Assembly (NCBI RefSeq): GCF_050157905.1
Contig: NZ_JBKIWZ010000001.1
Coordinates: 3,348,001 to 3,412,000 of the forward strand
Reading direction: 5' to 3'
DNA length: 64,000 nucleotides
Source of the DNA: Pantoea sp050157905
Lineage (GTDB): Bacteria; Pseudomonadota; Gammaproteobacteria; Enterobacterales; Enterobacteriaceae
Under the pieces are notes generated by a model that did no database searches, was not told the origin of the DNA, and worked only from the letters and a program-made list of their open reading frames with translations. The first letter of the stretch is position 1, and the number at the start of each line of letters is the position of its first letter. Below, one piece after another: positions 41,830-50,925 of the stretch. The translations under genes were made by a program, and so were the position numbers.

Positions 41830-41855
41830 ACGCCACGTCTCAACGTGGCGTTTTT
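41830..41855 (+). terminator. Terminator after rho
   Basis: A perfect 9-bp stem ACGCCACGT/ACGTGGCGT with a 4-nt loop and five T at the end, 66 bp after the rho stop. Confidence 0.9.
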
Positions 41856-42028
41856 CATTTATGAGCTATAGGATTGAAGACTGGCAGGAGCATGAATAAT
41901 GACTGTGGTAGCGATGGCGAAGATTTAATCGTTCGCCTTTCTCTTTATGCAGAATTCGGAATCCGACACGGCGACAGGCGAGTTTTTTCGCGTATTGTTG
42001 TGCGGGATGTTAGCTGAGAGCGTTTAAC

Positions 42029-43123
42029 GTGAATTTACTCACTATGAGTACTGAGCTTGGATTAATTTTTCTCTTTTCTTTGGCTTTCCTCTTTTTTGCG
42101 CGAAAAGCAGCTAAAAAAATTGGTTTAGTAGATAAGCCTAACTCACGTAAACGCCATCATGGCGCGATTCCATTGGTTGGCGGCATTTCCGTGTTCGCAG
42201 GTATCTGCTTTACGTTCGCTATCACCAACTACTATCTGCCTCACGCGCTGCTCTATCTGGGCTGCGCGGGTGTGCTGGTGCTGGTCGGGGCACTGGATGA
42301 CCGTTTTGACATCAGCGTTAAAATTCGTGCGGTCGTGCAGGCCATTGTCGCCTTTGTGATGATGTTTGGTGCCAAACTTTACCTGCTCAGCCTGGGGTTC
42401 ATCGTGGGGCCGATTGAGCTGGTCGTGGGACCTTTCGGCTATGTGCTGACGCTGTTTGCTGTCTGGGCCGCCATTAACGCCTTCAATATGGTGGATGGCA
42501 TCGACGGTCTGTTGGGTGGCCTCTCCTCAGTGACTTTTGCCGCGATGGGAATCATCCTCTATTTCGACGGCCAGACCAGCCTCGCGATGTGGTGCTTTGC
42601 GATGATCGCCGCCACACTGCCCTATATCCTGCTTAACCTCGGCTTCCTGGGACGTCGTTTTAAAGTCTTTATGGGCGATGCCGGCAGTACCATGATTGGT
42701 TTCACCATTATCTGGATTCTGCTGGAAACGACCCAGGGTCTGAGCCATCCCATTACCCCGGTAACCGCGCTGTGGCTGATCGCCATTCCGCTGATGGACA
42801 TGGTGGCAATCATGTATCGTCGCCTGCGTAAAGGCATGAGTCCGTTTTCTGCTGACCGCCAGCACATTCATCATCTGATTATGCGAGCCGGTTTCAGTTC
42901 ACGTCAGGCGTTTGTACTGATTACTGTTGCAGCGGCAATTCTGGCCGGTATCGGTGTGCTGGGTGAGTATCTGGCTTTCATCCCGGAGTGGGTAATGCTG
43001 CTGCTGTTCCTGGGTGCTTTTATGGTTTACGGCTACTGCCTGAAGCATGCGTGGCGTGTGGCGCGCCGTGTCCGGCGCATCAAGCGTCGCCTGCACCATT
43101 ATCGTGAAGCCAAAAATAAATGA
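42029..43123 (+). CDS. wecA: UDP-GlcNAc:undecaprenyl-phosphate GlcNAc-1-phosphate transferase WecA
   Basis: Inner-membrane enzyme that makes lipid I for enterobacterial common antigen and primes many O antigens. 364 residues, about 11 hydrophobic helices. LDDRFDISVKIR (cytoplasmic Asp cluster), NAFNMVDGIDGL, VFMGDAGS and the C-terminal HIHHLIMRAG loop are present. GTG at 42029 is chosen because it gives MNLLT, collinear with E. coli, which also starts with GTG. First gene of the wec operon; the promoter should lie in 41856-42028. Overlaps wzzE by ATGA. Confidence 0.97.
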   Translation: MNLLTMSTELGLIFLFSLAFLFFARKAAKKIGLVDKPNSRKRHHGAIPLVGGISVFAGICFTFAITNYYLPHALLYLGCAGVLVLVGALDDRFDISVKIRAVVQAIVAFVMMFGAKLYLLSLGFIVGPIELVVGPFGYVLTLFAVWAAINAFNMVDGIDGLLGGLSSVTFAAMGIILYFDGQTSLAMWCFAMIAATLPYILLNLGFLGRRFKVFMGDAGSTMIGFTIIWILLETTQGLSHPITPVTALWLIAIPLMDMVAIMYRRLRKGMSPFSADRQHIHHLIMRAGFSSRQAFVLITVAAAILAGIGVLGEYLAFIPEWVMLLLFLGAFMVYGYCLKHAWRVARRVRRIKRRLHHYREAKNK

Positions 43124-44208
43124 ACCCGATGCTGATAAAGGATAACGCTGGCATGTCTTCTGACGTTGTGGACAACGAACTGGATATACGCAGCTTTGGC
43201 TGCCGTTTATGGCGCGGTAAGCACTGGATTATCGGGCTGGCGCTGCTGTTTGCGCTGGTCGCCTGGATAGCTACGCTGCTGATGAAACAGGTCTGGAGTA
43301 CCACGGCGATCACCGATCGACCCACGGTCAACATGCTTGGATCCTACTATGCGCAACAGCAATTTCTGACCAACCTGGATACGCGCAATAACGCCTTAAC
43401 CCTGGCAGCGCCGTCACCGACCGTGATGGATGCGGTCTATCAGGAGTTCACGATGCAACTCGCCTCCTGGGATACGCGTCGCGAATTCTGGCAGCAGACT
43501 GACTATTACAAAAGTCGCAAAACAGGCAACGCGCATAACGATGCCGCCCTGCTCGACGATATGATCGGCAATATTCTGTTCACGCCCGCCGACGCAGCGC
43601 ATAACCTGCCCGATAACATCAGACTTAAAGCGGAAACGGCGGGCGACGCCAACAATCTGCTGCGTCAGTATATTGCTTACGCCAGTGAGCGCGCGGCGCG
43701 GCATCTTAACGATGAGCTGAAAGGTGCCTGGCAGGCACGCACAAACCAGTTGCAGGCGCAGGTAAAACGTCAGGAAGATGTGGCGAATGCGGTCTTCCAG
43801 CGCCAGCAGCACCGGCTTGAGCAGGCGCTGAAGCTCGCCAGTCAGCAGGGGATCAGTCAGAAACAGACACGCGAGATGAGCGAAAACCTGGCAGACAGCG
43901 ATCTCTTCCTGCTGGGCCAGCCGGTTTTGCAGGGACAGCTGGAAACCCTGCGCGCCACCGGTCCGGCGTTTGATATCAGCTATGATCAGAACAGGGCAAT
44001 GCTGACGACGCTGCAGGCCGGGCCACAACTGAACAGCCAGTTCCAGACCTACCGTTATCTGCGTACCCCGGAAGAGCCGGTATCCCGTGACAGCCCGCGA
44101 CGCCTGTTCATGATGATTCTGTGGGGTGCAGTTGGTGCATTAACCGGCGCAGGTGTGGCGCTGGCACGGCGTCCGCGTCCGCGTCCGATGTCAGACATGC
44201 ATGATTGA
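43120..44208 (+). CDS. wzzE: ECA chain-length regulator WzzE
   Basis: Polysaccharide co-polymerase of 362 residues (E. coli 348, the difference mostly at the N terminus). Two transmembrane helices (about 38-56 and 330-350) enclose a periplasmic, partly coiled-coil domain with TAITDRPTVNMLG, QLASWDTRREFWQQTDYY and YRYLRTPEEPVSRDSPRR. It sets the modal length of ECA with WzyE. ATG overlaps the wecA stop; wecB begins 10 bp after the stop. Confidence 0.96.
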   Translation: MNPMLIKDNAGMSSDVVDNELDIRSFGCRLWRGKHWIIGLALLFALVAWIATLLMKQVWSTTAITDRPTVNMLGSYYAQQQFLTNLDTRNNALTLAAPSPTVMDAVYQEFTMQLASWDTRREFWQQTDYYKSRKTGNAHNDAALLDDMIGNILFTPADAAHNLPDNIRLKAETAGDANNLLRQYIAYASERAARHLNDELKGAWQARTNQLQAQVKRQEDVANAVFQRQQHRLEQALKLASQQGISQKQTREMSENLADSDLFLLGQPVLQGQLETLRATGPAFDISYDQNRAMLTTLQAGPQLNSQFQTYRYLRTPEEPVSRDSPRRLFMMILWGAVGALTGAGVALARRPRPRPMSDMHD

Positions 44209-44218
44209 GAGAAACAGT

Positions 44219-45349
44219 GTGAAAGTTCTGACCGTATTTGGTACTCGTCCGGAGGCCATCAAAATGGCCCCGCTGGTTCAGGCGCTGACGCAGGATCCTG
44301 CGTTTGAGTCGCGACTCTGCGTCACAGCTCAGCATCGCGAAATGCTCGACCAGGTGCTGCGTCTTTTCCGGCTGCAGCCGGACTATGATCTCAATATCAT
44401 GCGTCCCGAACAGGGACTGACCGAAATCACCTGCCGTATTCTTGAGGGGATGAAAAACGTCCTGCTCGACTTTAAGCCGGACATCGTGCTGGTGCATGGT
44501 GACACGACCACCACGCTGGCAGCGAGTCTGGCCGCATTTTATCAGCAGATCCCCGTCGGCCATGTGGAGGCAGGTCTGCGAACCGGCGATCTCGCCTCAC
44601 CGTGGCCGGAAGAGGGAAACCGCAAACTCACCGGCCATCTTGCCCGTCTGCACTTCACGCCTACTGCCCGATCGCGCCAGAATCTGCTGCAGGAGAATCT
44701 GCCGGATGCACGTATTATCGTGACTGGTAACACGGTCATCGATGCGCTGCTATGGGTTCGCGACCGGGTGCTGGATGACACCAGCCTGAATGCAGAACTG
44801 GCGGCACGCTATCCGTTCCTCGATCCCGCTAAAAAACTGGTGCTGGTCACGGGCCATCGGCGTGAGAGTTTTGGCGGCGGTTTTGAGCGCATCTGCAGCG
44901 CGCTGGCGCAGATCGCCCGCCAGCATCCGGACGCGCAGATTGTCTATCCGGTGCATCTCAATCCCAATGTCAGTGAGCCGGTGAACCGCATCCTCAGTGG
45001 CATTGAGAATATCATCCTGATCGAACCTCAGGAGTATCTGCCGTTTGTCTGGCTGATGAATCGTGCCTGGCTGATCCTCACGGACTCCGGCGGTATCCAG
45101 GAGGAGGCACCTTCGCTGGGTAAACCGGTCCTGGTGATGCGTGATACTACCGAACGCCCCGAAGCGGTCGACGCCGGCACCGTCAGACTGGTGGGCACCG
45201 ATATCGCCAGAATTGTTGCGAGTGTCGGTGAATTACTGAGCGACGACGAGGCCTGGCAGGCAATGAGCCACGCCCATAATCCCTATGGCGATGGCAAAGC
45301 CTGTGGTCGCATTTTACAAGCCTTAAAAGATAACCGAGCCGAATTATGA
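44219..45349 (+). CDS. wecB: UDP-N-acetylglucosamine 2-epimerase WecB
   Basis: Non-hydrolysing epimerase giving UDP-ManNAc for ECA. From GTG 44219 the protein is 376 residues and begins MKVLTVFGTRPEAIKMAP, identical in length to E. coli. The longer upstream frame overlaps wzzE and is rejected. VHGDTTTT, HVEAGLRTGD, PEEGNRKLTGH, TGHRRESFGGGF and DSGGIQEEAP active-site motifs are present. Overlaps wecC by ATGA. Confidence 0.97.
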   Translation: MKVLTVFGTRPEAIKMAPLVQALTQDPAFESRLCVTAQHREMLDQVLRLFRLQPDYDLNIMRPEQGLTEITCRILEGMKNVLLDFKPDIVLVHGDTTTTLAASLAAFYQQIPVGHVEAGLRTGDLASPWPEEGNRKLTGHLARLHFTPTARSRQNLLQENLPDARIIVTGNTVIDALLWVRDRVLDDTSLNAELAARYPFLDPAKKLVLVTGHRRESFGGGFERICSALAQIARQHPDAQIVYPVHLNPNVSEPVNRILSGIENIILIEPQEYLPFVWLMNRAWLILTDSGGIQEEAPSLGKPVLVMRDTTERPEAVDAGTVRLVGTDIARIVASVGELLSDDEAWQAMSHAHNPYGDGKACGRILQALKDNRAEL

Positions 45350-46605
45350 GTTTTGAAACCATCTCCGTGATTGGACTGGGATACATTGGGCTGCCAACGG
45401 CCGCCGTTTTTGCCTCACAGGGAAAAAAAGTGGTGGGGGTGGATATCAATGCCCGCGCCGTAGAAACCATCAATCGTGGTGCAATCCACATTGTGGAGCC
45501 CGACCTGGACCAGGTTGTCCATGCTGCCGTGACGCGAGGCGATCTGCGTGCCACTCTGCAGCCGGAAGCCGCCGACGCTTTTCTGATTGCCGTTCCAACA
45601 CCGTTCAAAGATGGGCATCAGCCCGACCTGCGCTTTGTGAGAGCCGCGGCGGAGTCGATTGCGCCAGTGCTGAAAAAAGGCGATCTGGTGATTCTGGAGT
45701 CGACATCGCCGGTAGGCAGCACCGAACAGATGGCCGACTGGCTGGCTGCGGCCCGGCCCGATCTGCGCTTTCCTCAGCAGAGTGAAGCGCCTGACGTGTT
45801 TATTGCCTACTGCCCGGAGCGGGTGCTGCCGGGTCAGGTCATGGTTGAGCTGATTAACAACGATCGGGTCATTGGCGGCATGACGCCCGCCTGTTCTGCC
45901 CGTGCCAGCGAACTCTATCGACTGTTTTTAAAAGGCGAATGCGTGGAGACGAATGCCCGCACCGCCGAGATGTGCAAACTGACTGAAAACAGCTTTCGTG
46001 ATGTGAACATCGCCTTTGCCAATGAGCTGTCGCTGATTTGCGCCGACCAGGGCATTAACGTCTGGGAGCTGATTGCGCTGGCGAATCGCCATCCGCGCGT
46101 CAATATCCTGCAGCCTGGGCCGGGTGTTGGTGGCCACTGTATCGCGGTCGATCCCTGGTTCATCGTGGCGCAGAATCCTGACCTGGCTCGCCTGATCCGC
46201 ACTGCACGTGAGGTCAATGACGCCAAGCCGCAGTGGGTGCTGGATCAGGTGAAAACGGCGCTGGCAGACTGCCTGACTCAGACCGGCAAGCGCGCCAGCG
46301 ATATCACCATCGCCTGTTTTGGCCTGGCCTTTAAACCCAATATTGATGACCTGCGCGAAAGCCCGGCCATTGGCGTGGCCCGGAACATCGCCGAGTGGCA
46401 CAGTGGCACAACCTGGGTGGTTGAACCCCATATCGCGCAGCTGACGGACGCGCTCGCCGACCATGCGCAACTGGTGTCGGCTGAGCAGGCGCTGGCGCAG
46501 GCCGATATTCTGGTGATGCTGGTCGATCATCGCGCCTTCCGCGCCATCGACGCCGCGCGCGTGCAGCAGAACTGGATTGTCGACACCAAAGGTGTCTGGC
46601 GATGA
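45346..46605 (+). CDS. wecC: UDP-N-acetyl-D-mannosamine dehydrogenase WecC
   Basis: NAD-dependent four-electron oxidation of UDP-ManNAc to UDP-ManNAcA. 419 residues. Rossmann GLGYIGLPTAA near residues 9-19, NAFANEL-type central helix, and PGPGVGGHCIAVDP with the catalytic Cys are seen; GLAFKPNIDDLRESPA marks the UDP-binding domain. Its stop overlaps the start of the rffG remnant by ATGA, so the ancestral order wecC-rffG is preserved. Confidence 0.97.
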   Translation: MSFETISVIGLGYIGLPTAAVFASQGKKVVGVDINARAVETINRGAIHIVEPDLDQVVHAAVTRGDLRATLQPEAADAFLIAVPTPFKDGHQPDLRFVRAAAESIAPVLKKGDLVILESTSPVGSTEQMADWLAAARPDLRFPQQSEAPDVFIAYCPERVLPGQVMVELINNDRVIGGMTPACSARASELYRLFLKGECVETNARTAEMCKLTENSFRDVNIAFANELSLICADQGINVWELIALANRHPRVNILQPGPGVGGHCIAVDPWFIVAQNPDLARLIRTAREVNDAKPQWVLDQVKTALADCLTQTGKRASDITIACFGLAFKPNIDDLRESPAIGVARNIAEWHSGTTWVVEPHIAQLTDALADHAQLVSAEQALAQADILVMLVDHRAFRAIDAARVQQNWIVDTKGVWR

Positions 46606-46818
46606 CGTGCTTTCTGATCACCGGCGGTGCCGGTTTTATCGGTTCGGCGCTGGTGCGTTTCTCTGTTTGCAAGGCGGCTACAGATGGCTATCTGGCGTAA
46701 TCACTGGCTGAGTGACGACCAGCTGCGCACCGCGGGCGAAACACTGACAAAAACCGGCTACGGCCACTATCTGCTGGATTTATTACATGTCTCTCCACGT
46801 CAATATTCATCCCCTTAG
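46602..46818 (+). pseudogene. Fused remnant of rffG (start) and rffH (end)
   Basis: From ATG 46602, overlapping the wecC stop, the frame reads MTCFLITGGAGFIGSALVRF, the NAD-binding start of dTDP-glucose 4,6-dehydratase RffG. It then leaves homology and stops at 46700. In a different frame from about 46670 to 46818 the text reads IWRNHWLSDDQLRTAG, then KTGYGHYLLDLL and PRQY, matching the C terminus of glucose-1-phosphate thymidylyltransferase RffH. About 1.8 kb of coding sequence expected between these points is missing. No functional product is possible. wecD begins inside the tail at 46787, so operon transcription and coupling remain intact. Confidence 0.88.
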
Positions 46819-47494
46819 CTGGGAGAGCGCGTTCTTCGGTGTTGAGACCGTGCGGCTGGAAGCAGAAGGTGACACCCCACTGGACCAGGCGCTGCGTCAT
46901 CCCTGTGCGCTGATGCAGATAAAAGTGGCGGCCAGCGAGACTGCGCTGATTGATACGCTGCAGCAGCATCAGTTTCAGCTGGCAGAAGGTGAGGCCGATC
47001 TGACGCTGGCAGTGGCGCAGACGGAACGGCAGGCGGGAATTCGCATTGCCCGCGAATCGCAGATCGTGCCGTTGCGCGATGCGGCGTCTGCATTGTTCAG
47101 CCAGAGCCGTTTCCGTGCGCCCTGGTATGCGCCGGATGCCAGCGGCCGCTTTTACGCGCAGTGGATTGAAAATGCAGTGCGCGGTTCGTTTGACGACCAG
47201 TGCCTGGTGGCGAATGATACCGCCGGGCAGCTTCAGGGCTTTGTTTCGCTCCGCGCAGTCGATGGCGATGCGCGCGTAGGCCTGCTGGGTGTGCTGCCTC
47301 ACGCGCAGGGCCAGGGACTGGGTCAGCGACTGCTACTGGCGGCGGCTGACTGGGCACGGGTACGGCAACTGAACCAGCTGCGAATTGCCACTCAGCTCAG
47401 CAATCTTACGGCAATGCGCCTCTATTTACGCAGCGGTGCCCGGCTCGACAGCACCGCCTACTGGTTTTACAGGAAAGGTCATGATTCCATTTAA
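46787..47494 (+). CDS. wecD: dTDP-4-amino-4,6-dideoxy-D-galactose acyltransferase WecD (RffC)
   Basis: GNAT acetyltransferase that completes dTDP-Fuc4NAc. 235 residues. The hallmark FRAPWYAPDASGRFYAQW segment is nearly identical to E. coli, and the acetyl-CoA site LGVLPHAQGQGLGQRLL follows. The start lies within the rffH remnant and the end overlaps wecE by 14 bp. Retention of an intact wecD although rffG/rffH are lost implies that its substrate pathway still runs. Confidence 0.95.
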   Translation: MSLHVNIHPLSWESAFFGVETVRLEAEGDTPLDQALRHPCALMQIKVAASETALIDTLQQHQFQLAEGEADLTLAVAQTERQAGIRIARESQIVPLRDAASALFSQSRFRAPWYAPDASGRFYAQWIENAVRGSFDDQCLVANDTAGQLQGFVSLRAVDGDARVGLLGVLPHAQGQGLGQRLLLAAADWARVRQLNQLRIATQLSNLTAMRLYLRSGARLDSTAYWFYRKGHDSI

Positions 47495-48611
47495 TGCGCC
47501 TCCGGTTGTGGGCACCGAAATCGAGTATATGCAGTCGGCAATGAACAGCGGCAAGCTCTGCGGCGACGGCGGCTTTACTCGTCGCTGCCAGCAGTGGATG
47601 GAGCAGCGTTTCGGCAGCAAAAAAGTGCTGCTGACGCCTTCCTGCACAGCGTCGCTGGAGATGGCGGCGCTGTTGATCGATCTGCAGCCTGGCGATGAAG
47701 TGATCATGCCAAGTTACACTTTCGTCTCTACCGCCAATGCGTTTGTGCTGCGCGGCGCACGGATTGTGTTTGTCGACGTACGCCCGGACACCATGAACAT
47801 TGATGAAACGTTGATCGAAGCGGCCATCACGGAAAAAACCCGCGCTATCGTGCCGGTGCATTATGCGGGCGTGGCCTGTGAGATGGACACCATCATGGCG
47901 CTGGCGGCAAAACATAATCTGTTTGTGATTGAAGATGCGGCGCAGGGCGTAATGTCACGCTACAAAGGTCGCGCGCTGGGCACCATCGGCCATATCGGCT
48001 GCTTCAGCTTTCACGAAACGAAAAACTACACCGCAGGCGGCGAAGGTGGGGCGACGCTGATTAACGACGCCAGCCTGGTCGAGCGCGCCGAAATCGTGCG
48101 CGAGAAAGGCACCAACCGTAGCCAGTTTTTCCGCGGGCAGGTGGATAAATACACCTGGCGCGATATGGGATCGAGCTATCTGATGGCCGATCTGCAGGCG
48201 GCCTATCTCTGGGCGCAGCTGGAAGCTGCGGAGCGTATCAATCAGCAGCGGTTACGCATCTGGCAGCGCTATTATGACGCCCTCCAGCCGCTGGCGGCTC
48301 AGGGCCGCATCAGCCTGCCTGTCATCCCGGCCAGCTGCGAACACAATGCGCACATGTTCTATATCAAACTGCGCGATCAGGACGATCGCCAGGCGCTGAT
48401 CAACTGGATGAAAGAGGCCGAGATTCTGACGGTGTTCCACTATATTCCGCTGCACAGTTCGCCTGCCGGTGAGCGATTCTCGCACTTTGCCGGTGACGAT
48501 CGTTTTACCACCCGCGAAAGCGAACGCCTGCTGCGCCTGCCGCTGTTCTATAACCTGTCTGATAACAACCAGAGCACCGTCATCAGCTCACTGCTGAGCT
48601 TCTTCTCCTGA
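47481..48611 (+). CDS. wecE: dTDP-4-amino-4,6-dideoxygalactose transaminase WecE (RffA)
   Basis: PLP-dependent aminotransferase of the DegT/DnrJ/EryC1 family. Start ATG 47481 gives MIPFNAPPVVG and 376 residues, the E. coli length; a longer upstream frame overlaps wecD deeply and is rejected. PSCTASLEMAAL binds PLP phosphate, EDAAQG supplies the ring Asp, and SFHETKNYTAGGEGG carries the catalytic Lys. The stop shares a base with the wzxE start (TGATG). Confidence 0.97.
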   Translation: MIPFNAPPVVGTEIEYMQSAMNSGKLCGDGGFTRRCQQWMEQRFGSKKVLLTPSCTASLEMAALLIDLQPGDEVIMPSYTFVSTANAFVLRGARIVFVDVRPDTMNIDETLIEAAITEKTRAIVPVHYAGVACEMDTIMALAAKHNLFVIEDAAQGVMSRYKGRALGTIGHIGCFSFHETKNYTAGGEGGATLINDASLVERAEIVREKGTNRSQFFRGQVDKYTWRDMGSSYLMADLQAAYLWAQLEAAERINQQRLRIWQRYYDALQPLAAQGRISLPVIPASCEHNAHMFYIKLRDQDDRQALINWMKEAEILTVFHYIPLHSSPAGERFSHFAGDDRFTTRESERLLRLPLFYNLSDNNQSTVISSLLSFFS

Positions 48612-49861
48612 TGTCACTCGCCAGAGCCTCAGTGTGGACCGCGTCGTCCACACTGGTAAAAATTGTGGCCGGTCTGCTGGTCGTCAAACTGCTGGCGGTC
48701 AGCTTCGGACCGGAGGGCGTTGGCCAGGCGGGGAACTTCCGTCAGCTGATTACTGTACTGGGCGTACTGGCGGGCGCGGGTATCTTCAACGGTGTCACCA
48801 CCTATGTCGCGCAGTATCAGCAGCAGCCCGATCGGCTGCGGGCGATGGTGGGAACGGCATCGACCCTGGTGATGGGCTTTTCCGGGGTGCTGGCGCTGCT
48901 GTTTCTGCTGGCGGCGGGCCCCATCAGTACCGCGCTGTTTGGCCACGATCGTTATCAGGGGGTTATCCGGGTGGTGGCCTTTCTGCAGCTCGGCATTGCC
49001 TGGGCCAACTTTACCCTGGCGCTGCTGAAGGGATATCGCGATGCGCGCGGTAATGCGCTGGCGCTGATCTTCGGCAGTCTGATCGGTGTGGCAGGCTATC
49101 TGGTCTGCTGGTGGTCTGGCGGCTATCAGGGCGCACTGATCGGGCTGGCGCTGGTTCCGGCCTTACTGCTGCTGCCGGCGCTGATCATGCTGAAACGCCG
49201 TGTGCCGCTGCCGCTGAGCTGGCTGCGTCCCCAATGGCATCCTGAGCTGGCGGGGAATCTGGCAAAATATACGCTGATGGCGCTGATCACGACCGTCACC
49301 CTGCCTGTCGCCTGGATGCTTATGCGTAATCTGCTGGCGCAGCAGCAGGGCTGGGCACAGGTCGGATTATGGCAGGGCGTGACCAGCATTTCCGATGCTT
49401 ATCTGCAGTTTATCACCGCCACCTTCAGCGTCTGGCTGCTGCCGACGCTGGCGCGGCTCGACAATAAACGCGACATCGCGCGTGAGATTGGCCGTGCGCT
49501 GCGCTTTGTCCTGCCCGCCGTCGCGGTTGCCAGCTTTGGCGTCTGGGTGCTGCGCGATTTCGCCATCAGCCTGCTGTTCTCTGAGGCGTTTCGCGGCATG
49601 CGCGATCTCTTTGTCTGGCAGCTGTGCGGCGATGTTTTTAAAGTTGGCGCCTATGTTTTCGGATATCTGGTGATCGCCAAGGCTTCGCTGCGCTTTTATG
49701 TTCTGACTGAGATCAGCCAGTTTCTGCTGCTGACCCTGTTATCGCGCTGGCTGATCCCGCTCTATGGCGCGACGGGAGCGGCTCAGGCTTATATGCTGAC
49801 CTATATGCTTTACTTTGCCCTGTGTTGTGGCGCTTTTATTGTTTACTGCCGGATAAAATGA
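48611..49861 (+). CDS. wzxE: ECA lipid III flippase WzxE
   Basis: Inner-membrane MOP-superfamily flippase that turns Und-PP-linked ECA trisaccharide to the periplasmic face. 416 residues, about 12 hydrophobic helices, starting MSLARASVWTASSTLVKI. Conserved GPEGVGQAGNFRQL loop present. Its last bases overlap wecF (ATGA). In E. coli loss of this gene is damaging only if lipid III is made. Confidence 0.96.
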   Translation: MSLARASVWTASSTLVKIVAGLLVVKLLAVSFGPEGVGQAGNFRQLITVLGVLAGAGIFNGVTTYVAQYQQQPDRLRAMVGTASTLVMGFSGVLALLFLLAAGPISTALFGHDRYQGVIRVVAFLQLGIAWANFTLALLKGYRDARGNALALIFGSLIGVAGYLVCWWSGGYQGALIGLALVPALLLLPALIMLKRRVPLPLSWLRPQWHPELAGNLAKYTLMALITTVTLPVAWMLMRNLLAQQQGWAQVGLWQGVTSISDAYLQFITATFSVWLLPTLARLDNKRDIAREIGRALRFVLPAVAVASFGVWVLRDFAISLLFSEAFRGMRDLFVWQLCGDVFKVGAYVFGYLVIAKASLRFYVLTEISQFLLLTLLSRWLIPLYGATGAAQAYMLTYMLYFALCCGAFIVYCRIK

Positions 49862-50925
49862 CTTTAATTCACGTTTTGGGATCGGACATTCCCCACCACA
49901 ACCAGACGGTGCTGCGCTTTTTCAACGACGTCCTCAGCGTTGAACAGCCCGTGGCTTCGCCACGCCATTTTATGGTGGTGACGCAAAAGCCTGAAAGCCT
50001 GGCCCCCTTCAGCGCGTTACAGATCGAATGCTTTGCCAGCAAGAAAGCGCTGGCGCAGGCGGTCGTGGCACGGGCCAGCGATCGTCAGCAGCGGTTTTTC
50101 TGTCACGGGCAGTTTAACCCGTGGATCTGGCTGGCTCTGCTCAGCGGAAAAGTGCGCCGCTCGCAGATCTTCTGGCACGTCTGGGGGGCCGATCTCTATG
50201 AGGATTCGCGCAGCCTGAAGTTCCGTCTGTTCGATCACATTCGCCGGATTGCCCAGGGCCGCGTTGCTCAGGTTTTTGCGACCCGTGGCGACCTGCATCA
50301 CTATCAGCAGCGCCATCGACGCGTGCCCGGTTCACTGCTCTATTTTCCGACCCGCATGCCTGCCATTGCGGTTGAGTCTGCGCCTTCAGAACCGTTTACG
50401 CTGCTGCTGGGTAACTCCGGCGATCCGAGTAACCGGCATATCGAAGGCCTGAAGGCGATTCGCGCGCAGTTTGGCGAGCGGGTGCGTATCAATGTTCCGC
50501 TGGGCTATCCGCCGGGCAACGAGGCTTATATCAGCCAGATTCAGAGCGTCGCAGAGACGCTTTTCCCGGACGGACAGGTCAATCTGATCCGCGAAAATCT
50601 GCCATTTGAGCACTATCTGGCCCTGCTGGCGCGCTGCCATGTTGGCTATTTTATGTCTGAACGTCAGCAGGGGGTAGGCACGCTCTGCCTGCTGATTCAG
50701 GCCGGTGTCCCTTTTGTTCTGACCCGCAAAAATCCGTTCTGGCGTGATGTGGCTGAGCAGCAGTTGCCGGTCCTGTTCAGCGACGATGCGCTGTCGCCTG
50801 CGGTGATTGCTGAGGCGCGGCGTCAGCTGGCGAGCTGCGATAAGCAGGCGATCGCCTTTTTTGCGCCGGGCTATCTGGCCGGCTGGCGGGCGGCGTTACA
50901 GCTCAGCGAAGGAGCGTTGTCATGA
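49858..50925 (+). CDS. wecF: TDP-Fuc4NAc:lipid II Fuc4NAc transferase WecF (RffT)
   Basis: Peripheral family 56 glycosyltransferase that adds the third ECA sugar. Start ATG 49858 (MTLIHVLGSDIPHHNQTVLR) is inside the wzxE stop, giving 355 residues. FFCHGQFNPWIWLALLSG, FWHVWGADLYED and the donor-site QQGVGTLCLLIQAG segments match E. coli. It needs dTDP-Fuc4NAc, the product of the branch broken at rffG/rffH. Overlaps wzyE by ATGA. Confidence 0.96.
   Translation: MTLIHVLGSDIPHHNQTVLRFFNDVLSVEQPVASPRHFMVVTQKPESLAPFSALQIECFASKKALAQAVVARASDRQQRFFCHGQFNPWIWLALLSGKVRRSQIFWHVWGADLYEDSRSLKFRLFDHIRRIAQGRVAQVFATRGDLHHYQQRHRRVPGSLLYFPTRMPAIAVESAPSEPFTLLLGNSGDPSNRHIEGLKAIRAQFGERVRINVPLGYPPGNEAYISQIQSVAETLFPDGQVNLIRENLPFEHYLALLARCHVGYFMSERQQGVGTLCLLIQAGVPFVLTRKNPFWRDVAEQQLPVLFSDDALSPAVIAEARRQLASCDKQAIAFFAPGYLAGWRAALQLSEGALS

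Noticed and set aside
46627..46818. Real small gene after wecC
   Set aside because: Its residues from about 46670 on match the C terminus of RffH, so it is a remnant rather than a new gene.
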